Below, piece after piece: positions 29,941-38,286 of a stretch of DNA of 43,032 bases. The translations under genes and the position numbers were made by a program. The stretch comes from Actinacidiphila yeochonensis CN732 (GTDB lineage: Bacteria; Actinomycetota; Actinomycetes; Streptomycetales; Streptomycetaceae). The first letter of the stretch is position 1, and each line of letters starts with the position of its first letter. The notes under the pieces are model-generated. The model made no database searches, had not been told where the DNA came from, and saw only the letters and a list, made by a program, of their open reading frames with translations. The stretch lies in the NCBI RefSeq assembly GCF_000745345.1, contig NZ_JQNR01000001.1, positions 1 to 43,032 on the forward strand, given 5' to 3'.

Positions 29941-31767
29941 ATGAGTACCGCGACGGCGGCCGCCGTCGACGTGGTGGTGCCGGGTCCGCGGCAGCGGCGG
30001 GCTGCCGTGGACCCTGGGCAGCGCGCGGCGCCGGAGGGTGTGGTGCGCCGGCAGCGGGTGCGGGTGCCGTGGCGGCTGGTGGCGTCTGCGGCGTATCCGG
30101 ATGTGGCGCTGTCGGTGTACGTGAAGGTCGCCGCGCTGCAGGCGCGTCCGGAGGCGGAGGGGTGCGAGGCGCGGACGGAGACGCTGGCCGGCTACCTCGG
30201 GGTGTCGACGGCGTCGGTGGAACGCGGCCTGACGGCGCTGCGGCGCCCGGGCCCTACGGGCGAGGCGGACCTGGCGACGCGGCGGCGGACCCTGCCCGGT
30301 GGGCGCGGGACGTCGGCGGTGCGCCGCGTGCGGCCTGCGAGCAGGGCGGAGTCGTTCGTGTGGGTGCCGGTGGCGGCGGCGGAGGACCTCTCGCCGCGGC
30401 AGCTGCGCGCGTTCGCGGCGGTCGCGTACGCGGGGGCGACGGGGATCGCGCTGACCGAGGGAGAGTTGGCCGGCTACCTGTTCCACCACTCGGGCAAGCG
30501 GGCCGGGCAGCCGATCGGCGCGGACGCGGCCGGTGCGGTGGTGGATGAGGTGGAGGCGGCCGGGTGGCTGACGGTGCAGCGGCGGGCCGGTGCGTACGGG
30601 CGGCACGTCCTGGTCGCGCACGACATCGCGCCGGAGGGTCGGACGCCTGCCGAGGCGGCGGTCGACGCCGACGCGGCCGGAGACGTCCCGGAGGACCAGG
30701 AGCACGTCCAGGAGCAGGTTCCGCCGGGTACGGCGTCGCAGGAGGCGGCGGGGACCTGGTCGACGGCGGGTTCCTGTGTTGGTGAGGGATCGGGTTCCGT
30801 GGCTGGTGAGGGGTCCCTCGCGTCTAAGGAATCACCTACGACTGACTCACCTGATGACGAGCGTGCGCTGGCCTCACCCGCCGTAGGCGAAGTACCGGTA
30901 GTACCTGTGGAAAACCGTCCGACCTCGAGCGCGGCCGCGAGGGACGGCACTGGTCTCGCGCTCCGCGCGGATGAAGAACAGCTCGCGCCGAAGGCCGAAG
31001 GCGAAAAGCGCAGCAAGGGCGGGGGGCCGGTCCGGCCGTCGTACGACGGACCGCAGTTGACCATGAACGCGCAGATCTACGCCGTGCTGGAGCCGGTGCA
31101 CTGGGTGCTGGAGCGAGTGGACAGCGCGTTCGTGCAGCGGCAGATCGCCCGCGAGGTCGGGCGGCAGCTGCGCGCCGGCGCCGATCCCGAGCGACTGGCG
31201 GTGCGGCTGCGGGCCAGGTTCGCGGCGAGCGGCCCGAGCGAGATCCGGGATCCGGGCCGGTGGCTGCTCGGGGTCGCACTGCCTCGGTGGGGCTGTGGCC
31301 TCGAGGACTGCGAGGCGGGCACGCTGTGGTCGTCCGGCATGCGCTGCGAGGTGTGCGCTGCGATCGTCGCCGACCAGCGCCGGGCCCGCCGCAGCGCACA
31401 GGGCCTGTGCCCGGACCACGGCACCGCCATGGGTCCGTCCGGCGCCTGCCCGGCCTGTGAGGACGACCGCGCCCCGCGCTACGCCGTGCAGTTGGTGCCC
31501 GGCGAGCTGGACGACCGGCCGCGCGGTGCCTGCGGCGACTGCGGCGCCCGGATCTTCCTGACCGGGGCCGCGGTGGTCGACGGCCTGTGCCGGGGATGCC
31601 GCCAGGACCGGGAGGGCCGGGTGATCGCGGCGCCGCCGGGCGCGGGCCGGGTGACGTGCACCGGGCTGGACGGCGTGCCGTGTGACCGGCCCGCGCTGCC
31701 GACCCGGCCGGTGTGCCGCGTGCACCGGGCGCAGCAGGTCGCCCTCGCTGATGCGGAGAAGGTGTGA
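29941..31767 (+). CDS. Large helix-turn-helix/zinc protein, possible plasmid replication initiator, 608 aa
   Basis: The N-terminal region carries a winged-helix-like segment (TETLAGYLGVSTASVERGLT, about 79-98) after VPWRLVASAAYPDVALSVYV, typical of actinobacterial plasmid replication-type proteins. A long acidic, Ser/Glu-rich linker (about 230-360) leads to a helical domain with FVQRQIAREVGRQLRAGADP. The C-terminal 170 residues contain many Cys pairs (CGLEDC, CEVC, CPAC, CGDC, CRGC), probably several zinc knuckles. It begins ATG at 29941 with GGGTGGG upstream. The structured leader and DnaA-box match just upstream fit a replication initiator, but this is inference. Confidence 0.7.
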   Translation: MSTATAAAVDVVVPGPRQRRAAVDPGQRAAPEGVVRRQRVRVPWRLVASAAYPDVALSVYVKVAALQARPEAEGCEARTETLAGYLGVSTASVERGLTALRRPGPTGEADLATRRRTLPGGRGTSAVRRVRPASRAESFVWVPVAAAEDLSPRQLRAFAAVAYAGATGIALTEGELAGYLFHHSGKRAGQPIGADAAGAVVDEVEAAGWLTVQRRAGAYGRHVLVAHDIAPEGRTPAEAAVDADAAGDVPEDQEHVQEQVPPGTASQEAAGTWSTAGSCVGEGSGSVAGEGSLASKESPTTDSPDDERALASPAVGEVPVVPVENRPTSSAAARDGTGLALRADEEQLAPKAEGEKRSKGGGPVRPSYDGPQLTMNAQIYAVLEPVHWVLERVDSAFVQRQIAREVGRQLRAGADPERLAVRLRARFAASGPSEIRDPGRWLLGVALPRWGCGLEDCEAGTLWSSGMRCEVCAAIVADQRRARRSAQGLCPDHGTAMGPSGACPACEDDRAPRYAVQLVPGELDDRPRGACGDCGARIFLTGAAVVDGLCRGCRQDREGRVIAAPPGAGRVTCTGLDGVPCDRPALPTRPVCRVHRAQQVALADAEKV

Positions 31768-31789
31768 CGGCAGCGCGACCGGGTGGACG

Positions 31790-32014
31790 TCAGGGCTGTC
31801 GGCCAGGGCGGTCGGCCTCGCCGGCGGAGCGGTGGTCCAGGGCCCGGATCAGCAGTTCGACCCGGACCAGCAGGCCCACGCCGATGACCGTGCAGGCGAG
31901 CATGACGCACCAGCCCACCGTCTGCGAGACGGACTCGTGGCGGAAGACGTATGGGGTGAGCACCGCCATCACCACGGCGAGCACGGCAAGGGCGGCTAAC
32001 CAGACCAGTCTCAA
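31790..32014 (-). CDS. Small two-helix membrane protein, 74 aa
   Basis: The TTG start at 32014 follows AGAGG at about 6 nt. Two hydrophobic helices (LVWLAALAVLAVVMAVLTPY and VGWCVMLACTVIGVGLLVRV) are followed by a charged tail. It converges on the 608-aa gene and diverges from tap. Family not recognised. Confidence 0.6.
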   Translation of the reverse strand: MRLVWLAALAVLAVVMAVLTPYVFRHESVSQTVGWCVMLACTVIGVGLLVRVELLIRALDHRSAGEADRPGRQP

Positions 32015-32128
32015 GGGGACCTCTAGCCGGCACCGTATCTGTCAACGGCCGTGCGAGCAGGGCCGTTGCGTGTGAACCAGCCAACTGGAGGACACCGCTG
32101 CCCGCGGCGTCGCCTCACCATCCCATTA

Positions 32129-32164
32129 GATAAATCCACGGATAAATAAACGGGTAAACAATGG
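32129..32164 (+). repeat. Three tandem 12-bp AT-rich repeats upstream of tap
   Basis: GATAAATCCACG (32129-32140), GATAAATAAACG (32141-32152) and GGTAAACAATGG (32153-32164) lie head to tail, 25 bp before the tap start. The block is strikingly AT-rich in a GC-rich region, so it is likely a promoter/operator or a DNA-opening element. Confidence 0.75.
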
Positions 32165-32188
32165 TAGGGTGCGAGGTGGAGGTGTCAC

Positions 32189-34372
32189 ATGGCCAACGAG
32201 AAGGATGAGCTGTTCGCAGCGGTCGACGCGCTGCTGGCGGGGGAGCCGGATCTGCCGCCGCCTGATGAGCGGTCTCGGCTGCGCAAGGCATCGGGGGTGT
32301 CGCAGTCGCGGCTGGCGACCGCACTGCAGACCACGGTGCAGACGGTGAAGAACTGGGAGGCCGGCCGGTCCGAACCGCGGCCGCCGAAGCGGGACGCCTA
32401 CCAGCGGCTGCTGGACGGGTGGGCCGCGAAGTACCCCGCCGATCCCGCGCCGCCGGTCCCGGCCGCGCTCGCCAACCCCGCCCCTGCGGTGGCACCGGCT
32501 ACCGAAGCGCCGGCGTCGACCAGGAGCACGGCGCCGCGTCCGGCGGCGGCCGCCAGGAGCACGCCGACGTCGCGCAGGCCGGCGGCGAAGAAGGCGACCT
32601 CGAAGCCGGCCCCCGCCGCGGCGTCGACGGCGGCCGCGGCCGATCCGCGGTTCGCGCACGGCCCGCTCGGTGTGCTGGACGGCGACGGCTCCCTGTACTG
32701 CGCGGGCGGCCTGGTCCTGGAGTGCCCGGCGGAGTCGGTGCCGGAGCTGGTGGAGTGGACGCTCGCCGAAGCCCGGCTCGGCGCGAGCCGGCTGCACCGT
32801 TCCGGCAAGGACTCCGACCCGCTGATCGTGCTGACCGCCGCGGCCGCCGCCCGTCTCGGACTGCCGGAGCGCCTGGAGGACCGCCGGGCGATGCGGCTGC
32901 CGGAGGACCACAAAGTCGTCAAGCAGATCGGCCGCGCGAAGTGGCAGCTGACCCGGCGCGGGTTCGGCCCGTGGGCCAGGATCTACCGGCCGGCCAAGGG
33001 CAGCGAGCGAAGTTGCGTGCAGCTCGCCGTGCTGCCGTGGGGCGCGCTGGACTCCCGGGCGTGGGGCGACGCGGACCAGCTGCCGCCGGCGGAACTCGCG
33101 CGGGTGCTGACCGCCTACGCCTCCCGCGTGCTGACCCCGCGCGGCTCCACCGCGGTCGCCGGGCTGGAGCTGATGACGGCGCTGCGGCCGCCGACCCGCG
33201 CGGTGAAGGACGACACGACCGACACGTGGGTGCCCGGGCCGGTGCCCGGCTCGCTCACCGCGGCGGTCGACCCTGCGCCGCCGGAGGCCCCCGACGAACA
33301 CCCCGTCGTGCACGGCCTGTACCCGACCGCCAACCCGCGCACCGCGGCGGAAGCCCTCGATGAGGAGGCGTTCGACTGGATCCGCCCCACCGAGCTGCTC
33401 ACCGACGGCGAGTGCTCCCGCCAGTTCGCGGTCGGCGTCGACGTGAACACCGCGTTCCTCGCCGCCGCGAACAGGCTGGTGGTCGGCCTGTCCGGACCCG
33501 AGTACGTCAAGTCGCCGCGGTTCGACAAGGCGGTGCCCGGCTCCTGGCTGGTGGACCTGTCCGGGATCAAGCTGGACCCGCGGCTGCCGTCGCCGTTCAC
33601 CCCGCACGGCCGCCGCCCGGAAGGGCCGGCCTGGTACGCCACTCCCACCGTCGCCTACGCAGCTGAGCTGATCGACACCTTCGGGCTCCCGGTGGAGCTC
33701 CGCCCCCTCGTGGGCTACCTGCGGCGCGATGCCGGTCCGTACCTGGACCCCTGGTACAAGCACCTGGCGGAGGCGTACAAGGCGACGATGGCCGACCTCG
33801 GCATCACCGCCGACCTGGACCCGGCCGCGTTCCTGGCCGCGATGGAGACTCACAAGGCCGGCGACCCGGGTATGGCGGCGGTGCTGTCGGCGATCAAGTC
33901 CACGGTCAAGGGCGGCATCGGCAAGCTGCGCGAGCGCCCGCAGGGCACGAAGTACCGGCCGGGCGAGCGGTGGCCGGCCCTGGAGCGCCCGACGTGGCGC
34001 CCGGACATCCGGGCGGCGGTGATCTCGGCGGCCCGGGTCAACATGCACCGGAAGCTGGTGAAGACGGCGCTGGCGACGCAGGCCGGCCCCGCGCCGACCG
34101 GCGCGGTGGTGTTCGGCGAGGACGCGCTGCTGCCGATCGCACTGCTGTCGGACTGCGCTGTCTACCCGGCCGCCGGGCCCTCCCCACTGGACGTCCTGCC
34201 GTACGACGCGGCGGGCAAGCCGGCGCCGGGCACATTCCGGCTCGGAGTCTCGCCCGGCATGGTCAAGCACGAAGGGACGCAGCCGCTGTTCTGGGCTGTG
34301 GAGCTCCTGGAGCAGCAGCACAACCCCGCCCGGCACATCAAGGGCGGCGACGCCGCGGACGAGGGGGAGTAG
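32189..34372 (+). CDS. tap: Telomere-associated protein Tap
   Basis: A 727-aa protein, close to the length of known Streptomyces Tap proteins. The N-terminal helix-turn-helix (LRKASGVSQSRLATALQTTV, QTVKNWEAGRSEPRP; about 31-65) is followed by an Ala/Pro linker. The long C-terminal region has FAVGVDVNTAFLAAANRLVV and AVLSAIKSTVKGGIGKLRER. Tap binds single-stranded 3' telomere overhangs and recruits Tpg so that lagging-strand ends of linear replicons can be completed. Start ATG follows GGTGGAGG. The next-but-one gene is tpg, the standard arrangement with one small gene inserted. Confidence 0.9.
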   Translation: MANEKDELFAAVDALLAGEPDLPPPDERSRLRKASGVSQSRLATALQTTVQTVKNWEAGRSEPRPPKRDAYQRLLDGWAAKYPADPAPPVPAALANPAPAVAPATEAPASTRSTAPRPAAAARSTPTSRRPAAKKATSKPAPAAASTAAAADPRFAHGPLGVLDGDGSLYCAGGLVLECPAESVPELVEWTLAEARLGASRLHRSGKDSDPLIVLTAAAAARLGLPERLEDRRAMRLPEDHKVVKQIGRAKWQLTRRGFGPWARIYRPAKGSERSCVQLAVLPWGALDSRAWGDADQLPPAELARVLTAYASRVLTPRGSTAVAGLELMTALRPPTRAVKDDTTDTWVPGPVPGSLTAAVDPAPPEAPDEHPVVHGLYPTANPRTAAEALDEEAFDWIRPTELLTDGECSRQFAVGVDVNTAFLAAANRLVVGLSGPEYVKSPRFDKAVPGSWLVDLSGIKLDPRLPSPFTPHGRRPEGPAWYATPTVAYAAELIDTFGLPVELRPLVGYLRRDAGPYLDPWYKHLAEAYKATMADLGITADLDPAAFLAAMETHKAGDPGMAAVLSAIKSTVKGGIGKLRERPQGTKYRPGERWPALERPTWRPDIRAAVISAARVNMHRKLVKTALATQAGPAPTGAVVFGEDALLPIALLSDCAVYPAAGPSPLDVLPYDAAGKPAPGTFRLGVSPGMVKHEGTQPLFWAVELLEQQHNPARHIKGGDAADEGE

Positions 34373-34376
34373 AGCC

Positions 34377-34838
34377 GTGGGCGACACCATCATCGCGGTA
34401 GCCGGCACCCTGCTCGGAGGACTGTTAACCGCGCTCCTGCAGTCCCGCCACTCCCGAGCCGCCCGCCGCGACGACCGCGCCGACCGCCGCGCGGCCGACC
34501 TGCGCGCCGCCCTCGGCGAGCTGGTGGCGGCGATAGGCGACCACCGCCGCACCATGTGGCACCGCGAGCACCTGCGCCTGACCGGCGCCCCGCAGGACAC
34601 CTACGACAGCGCCCGGGCCGCCAGCCACACCACCCGCTCCGCCGTCACCGCCCCACTGGTCGCGGTCTCCATCATCGAACCCGACCTCGAGCCGGCGGCC
34701 CGCCGCGCGGCCCGGGCCGCGTTCGACCTGCGCGGCGCCACCGACCTGGACGCCCTCGCCGCCATGCGCGAGGACGCCATCACCGCAACCGACGACCTGG
34801 TCGCTGCCGCCGGCCGCGCCCTGAGCCAAGGAGCCTGA
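34377..34838 (+). CDS. Hypothetical protein between tap and tpg, 153 aa
   Basis: The GTG start lies 4 bp after the tap stop and follows GGGGGAG; the stop is 2 bp before tpg, so all three are co-transcribed. One hydrophobic segment at the extreme N-terminus (IIAVAGTLLGGLLTALLQS) suggests a membrane anchor. The rest is helical, charged and Ala/Arg-rich (RADRRAADLRAALGELVAAI). Family not recognised; its position suggests a link to end-capping. Confidence 0.7.
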   Translation: MGDTIIAVAGTLLGGLLTALLQSRHSRAARRDDRADRRAADLRAALGELVAAIGDHRRTMWHREHLRLTGAPQDTYDSARAASHTTRSAVTAPLVAVSIIEPDLEPAARRAARAAFDLRGATDLDALAAMREDAITATDDLVAAAGRALSQGA

Positions 34839-34840
34839 CC

Positions 34841-35398
34841 ATGGGCGAGATCGAAGACGCACTGACCCGTGCGGCCGCGAACACCGCGACCCGCCCGATC
34901 CCGAAGAACGCCGGCGCGCAGATGCGGTTCCTGCTCAAGGCGGAGAAGGGCTCCACCCGCGCCCTGGCGGCCCGACTCGGAGTCACCCAGCGCACGGTGG
35001 AGCGCTACCTCAAAGGCACCCTGCGGCGGCCGCGCAAGGACCTGGCGGCCCGCCTGGAGCGCGAGGTCCGCAAGGACTGGCAGCCCCGTGTGCAGCAGCG
35101 GGCGAAGAAGCACGCCGCCTCGCGCGGCGGCATCGTGATCGAGACGAGGGCGCGGTTCGGGTTCACCGCCGCGCCCGGGTCGACGGACGACGGGCGGGTC
35201 CGCCGGATCACCCAGCACCTGCCGCCCGTCTACGCGAGCCGGCTGTTCGACGCGCAGGCCGCCGGCGCCACCGAGCAGCAACTCCAGCGCATCGCCGCCG
35301 AAGGACTCCAGGAGATCTACTTCAAGGACCGCGGCCGCCGCGCGGCCGACCTCGAGGTGGAGTTCACCGACATCGACTACATCGAACTGGACTTCTGA
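34841..35398 (+). CDS. tpg: Telomere terminal protein Tpg
   Basis: A 185-aa protein of the standard Tpg length. KGSTRALAARLGVTQRTVER forms a helix-turn-helix (about 36-55). RRPRKDLAARLEREVRKDWQ and ARFGFTAAPGSTDDGRVRRI are conserved Tpg blocks, and it ends DIDYIELDF. Tpg becomes covalently attached to the 5' ends of linear Streptomyces replicons and primes fill-in of the terminal gap. ATG at 34841 follows AAGGAG. Confidence 0.92.
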   Translation: MGEIEDALTRAAANTATRPIPKNAGAQMRFLLKAEKGSTRALAARLGVTQRTVERYLKGTLRRPRKDLAARLEREVRKDWQPRVQQRAKKHAASRGGIVIETRARFGFTAAPGSTDDGRVRRITQHLPPVYASRLFDAQAAGATEQQLQRIAAEGLQEIYFKDRGRRAADLEVEFTDIDYIELDF

Positions 35399-35592
35399 TG
35401 ACCGCCACCGACCCGGCCCCCACCAGCGGTGCCGAAGAAGAGGAAGACGACCCCGGCTTCCGGCATGTCGGCGTGGAGATCATCTGCACGCCGGACGTCG
35501 CCGACGGCATCGCGCAGCAGCTCCGGGACGCCGTCGAAGAGATCCTGGAGGGCTACAGCGACGAAGAGATCATCGACTACGGCGTCGACTGA
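35398..35592 (+). CDS. Small acidic protein coupled to tpg, 64 aa
   Basis: The ATG overlaps the tpg stop (TGATG). The product is strongly acidic (GAEEEEDDPGFRHVGVEIIC and LEGYSDEEIIDYGVD) and probably forms a small alpha/beta fold. It closes the tap-tpg operon before the terminator. Family not recognised; it may be a DNA-mimic-like accessory (speculation). Confidence 0.68.
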   Translation: MTATDPAPTSGAEEEEDDPGFRHVGVEIICTPDVADGIAQQLRDAVEEILEGYSDEEIIDYGVD

Positions 35593-35629
35593 CGCCCCGA
35601 GCGAGCCGGCCGACCGCGGCCGTACGACA

Positions 35630-35668
35630 GCGCCCCTTCCCGGCATTCGAGCTGCCGGGAAGGGGCGC
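35630..35668. terminator. Bidirectional terminator after the tap-tpg operon
   Basis: A perfect 16-bp stem (35630-35645 with 35653-35668) with a 7-nt loop lies between convergent genes, so it can serve both. Confidence 0.85.
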
Positions 35669-35701
35669 TTGGCATCGTAGCCGGGCCTGAACGACCTGCG
35701 G

Positions 35702-36970
35702 TCACGCCGACTCGCCCCCGACGTCGGCCGGGGGTGCGACGTCCGGGGCGGCCAGGGCGGCGTCGACGAAGGCCTGCACGAGCGCGGCCACCTCGGTCCG
35801 CGTGACGTCCTTGGTCCAGTTCCCGGTGATGTGCTTGTCGCAGTACAGCGAGAACCGGTACACGCCGTGCGCGTACTCCAGCTCCCGGGCACTGGGCTGC
35901 CGTTGGCAGCGGCGGCCGTGCCGCTCGGTCTGTGCCAGGTGGGCGGGCACCACGCCGGTGTGGAACCGGCGCGGCAGGGTGCGCTGCTCGCGGCAGCCGC
36001 GGCACTCCAGCAGGTGCAGCACGCTGGTCGGATCCTGCAGGAACCAGTGGGGTGGGGCCAGGCCCTCGCGGGTGTTGCAGCCGCTGCACAGCGGCCCGCG
36101 CACATAGCCGTGGTCGTGGCAGTGGTCCCACGCCGATGCCCTCGCTTCCCCGCACAGCCGGCACACGTAGTCGTCTGCCCGGGTGCCGCGCCGGCGCGGC
36201 GAGTCGTACAGCACGCCCCGCAGGTGGCCGCCGTACAGGCGGAAGGACGCCCCCGAGCACGGCGGGCACATGGTCACGTAGCCCTTGGCCGTCGACCGCC
36301 GCCAGGGCCAACCCCACATCGGCCCCTGCGCGCCGCACAGGGAGCACAGCCGGACCCGGCCGATCAGCTCATCCTCCCGCTGCTCGAAGCGGTCCAGGAG
36401 CCCCACGTAGGCACGGGGCAGCAGCCATGCGTCGCCGGACCAGGTCAGCAGTTGCAGGGGCCGGGTGCTGGCGATGTTCTGCGTGGACCGGTACAGACTG
36501 CTGCGGGCGAGGAAGTCCTCCCACGTCAGCTCACCCGGCAGGCCGTTGGCGCCGAAGCGCTTCCAGGAGGACGCCCATTCGTCGCAGGAACGCACGTCTC
36601 GCTCCATCATCTGGCGGCGGGCCTGGTGGAACATCCACGACACCAGCTGCCGCCGCCAGTCGGGCCGGCCCCAGTCCTCCAGGTCGCGTTCGTCGTGGTC
36701 GCGGTACGCGGGCAGCTGCACCTCCACGACGTCGTCCACGTCCACGGCGAACTCCGCCAGTGCCTGGCCGGCCCGGCGGATGTCCCGCTCTTCGAACATC
36801 CACCGCGACCGGTGCTTGTAGCAGCGCAGCGCTATGTCGCCGACGAACACGTGCCCGTGCCACCGCAGACGCGGCATCTCGACCAGCTCGTCAAGGTCCA
36901 GTGGGACCGTGGCACCGTGCGTCAGTTCCGCGAACAGGGAACGCGCGTACTCCCGGCTAATGAGAGACAT
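35702..36970 (-). CDS. Endonuclease VII-like HNH (His-Me finger) protein with large N-terminal domain
   Basis: Near residue 270 CRLCG pairs with CSGCN near 295 around WDHCHDHGYVRGPLCSGCN (281-299), the signature of the recombination endonuclease VII family, which resolves branched DNA. A second zinc knuckle (CSLCG near 209 and CPPC near 235) precedes it. The first 200 residues are rich in Trp/Arg and unknown (LPAYRDHDERDLEDWGRPDW). The family is usually shorter, so this is a fusion of the nuclease to an unknown domain. Start ATG at 36970 has only a weak ribosome site. A role in resolving plasmid junctions or cutting incoming DNA is inferred. Confidence 0.78.
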   Translation of the reverse strand: MSLISREYARSLFAELTHGATVPLDLDELVEMPRLRWHGHVFVGDIALRCYKHRSRWMFEERDIRRAGQALAEFAVDVDDVVEVQLPAYRDHDERDLEDWGRPDWRRQLVSWMFHQARRQMMERDVRSCDEWASSWKRFGANGLPGELTWEDFLARSSLYRSTQNIASTRPLQLLTWSGDAWLLPRAYVGLLDRFEQREDELIGRVRLCSLCGAQGPMWGWPWRRSTAKGYVTMCPPCSGASFRLYGGHLRGVLYDSPRRRGTRADDYVCRLCGEARASAWDHCHDHGYVRGPLCSGCNTREGLAPPHWFLQDPTSVLHLLECRGCREQRTLPRRFHTGVVPAHLAQTERHGRRCQRQPSARELEYAHGVYRFSLYCDKHITGNWTKDVTRTEVAALVQAFVDAALAAPDVAPPADVGGESA

Positions 36971-37017
36971 GTCCGGATGGTGGCAGTACCCACCGACAAC
37001 GCCCCTGGCCGCAGGCC

Positions 37018-37482
37018 TCAGCCGACGGCGCCGGCCAGCGCGGGGTGTTCGTCTCGCAGCCGTTCCAGTGTGGCGGCGACGTCGCCGCGGTCGTCCTGGT
37101 CGGTCAGAAGGCCCGTGATCAAGCGCAGGAGGCTGCGGGCCAGGCCGACGCACCCGGTGGTGGGGGAGTCGCGCTGCCAGTCCCGCAGCGCGGACAGCAG
37201 GACGTCCCCGACGCGCTCGAGGATGAACGAGTCCGCGGTGGGCTCTTCGTCGTCCGGCACGGTGGTGACCGGCAGGACCAGGTCCTCGGTCAGCCGCAGC
37301 ATGAGGAACGGCAGCTCCGGGTCGGCCTGCTCCCGGCTGGCGACGTTCGCGCCGCCGCCGGCCTCCAGCGCCATGAGGTAGTCGAAGGCGCGGCTCACCT
37401 GTTCGGGAGTCAGCGGCGTGCGGGGCGGAACCAGGTACGGCATCAGCGTCTCCTGCTCGTTGGCGGCCGCCGTGCCGGTCAC
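37018..37482 (-). CDS. Hypothetical protein, 154 aa
   Basis: The GTG start at 37482 follows GGGAGG at 5 nt. The protein is helical and acidic (LTPEQVSRAFDYLMALEAGG, LARSLLRLITGLLTDQDDRG) and ends LERLRDEHPALAGAVG. It diverges from the second tpg gene across a short region that contains a long inverted repeat. Family not recognised. Confidence 0.7.
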   Translation of the reverse strand: MTGTAAANEQETLMPYLVPPRTPLTPEQVSRAFDYLMALEAGGGANVASREQADPELPFLMLRLTEDLVLPVTTVPDDEEPTADSFILERVGDVLLSALRDWQRDSPTTGCVGLARSLLRLITGLLTDQDDRGDVAATLERLRDEHPALAGAVG

Positions 37483-37514
37483 GGCAACCTCCCGGACAGG
37501 CTGCGGCCGCCGGT

Positions 37515-37555
37515 CTGTGGACAGACGCCGCCGAATCGCCGACCACTGTCCACAG
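37515..37555. promoter_or_regulatory. Inverted repeat with DnaA-box-like arms
   Basis: CTGTGGACAG (37515-37524) and CTGTCCACAG (37546-37555) form a perfect 10-bp inverted repeat with a 21-bp spacer. Each arm contains CTGTCCACA, one base from the Streptomyces DnaA box. It sits between the divergent 154-aa gene and the second tpg. Confidence 0.65.
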
Positions 37556-37578
37556 GACAACCGTCCGACCGTGGCTGT

Positions 37579-38193
37579 ATGACGAGCGATCACGACGACA
37601 GCGCCCTGCCCACACCCCGCTCGCCCGCGTCGGTGCGGGGGCAGTTCCATGACGGCCTGGAGGCGGCGGAGCGGGCCGCGTTCACCCGGCCGGTGCCCAA
37701 GGGCGCGGGCGCGAAGATGCGGTTCCTCCTGGACCGCGCGAAGGGCTCCACAGGGGCCGTTGCGGCCCGGTTGGGCACGTCCCGCCGAACGGTGCAGCGC
37801 TACGCCGCGGGCAAGCTCAGGCGGCCCCAGAAGGCTCTGCAGGCGGCGCTGGAGGAAGAGACCGCCCGGGACTGGCAGCCGGGCGTGCGCGCCCGGGTCC
37901 GCGAGCAGGCCGCCAGCAGCGGCGGCCTGCGGATCACAGCGCGGGCCCGGTTCGGGTTCCGGGCCGCGCTCGGCTCCACCGATGACCCCCGCCCGCGGCT
38001 CATCTCCCAGACCGTCTCGCCGGACCACGCGGGCCGCATCCTCGCCGCCCGCGAGCGAGGTGCGACCGAAGCTGAGTTGCAGAACCTGGTCGCGCAAGCT
38101 CTCGGGTACGCCTACTTCGGGAATTACGGTGAGCGAGCGAAGGGTGTGGAAGTGGTATTCACCGACGTGGATTACATCGACTTCAACTTTTGA
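37579..38193 (+). CDS. Second Tpg-like terminal protein, 204 aa
   Basis: About 25 extra N-terminal residues precede a full Tpg-like body: AFTRPVPKGAGAKMRFLLDR, KGSTGAVAARLGTSRRTVQR, ARFGFRAALGSTDDPRPRLI and the terminal DVDYIDFNF. By eye roughly half of the residues match the first Tpg, so it is a diverged paralogue, not a recent copy. No second tap accompanies it. It may cap the other telomere type or be an orphan that binds the same Tap. Confidence 0.88.
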   Translation: MTSDHDDSALPTPRSPASVRGQFHDGLEAAERAAFTRPVPKGAGAKMRFLLDRAKGSTGAVAARLGTSRRTVQRYAAGKLRRPQKALQAALEEETARDWQPGVRARVREQAASSGGLRITARARFGFRAALGSTDDPRPRLISQTVSPDHAGRILAARERGATEAELQNLVAQALGYAYFGNYGERAKGVEVVFTDVDYIDFNF

Positions 38194-38286
38194 GCGGGCC
38201 GCGCGCGAGAGCTGGTATACCTGACTCACCGAATTACCGGCCCCGCACAACACCCGCTCTTTATCCCTGCTGAAAGCGAGGCGCTG

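Noticed and set aside
32126..34600. 824-codon open frame on the minus strand
   Set aside because: Antisense to tap, which has a recognised product, length and operon.
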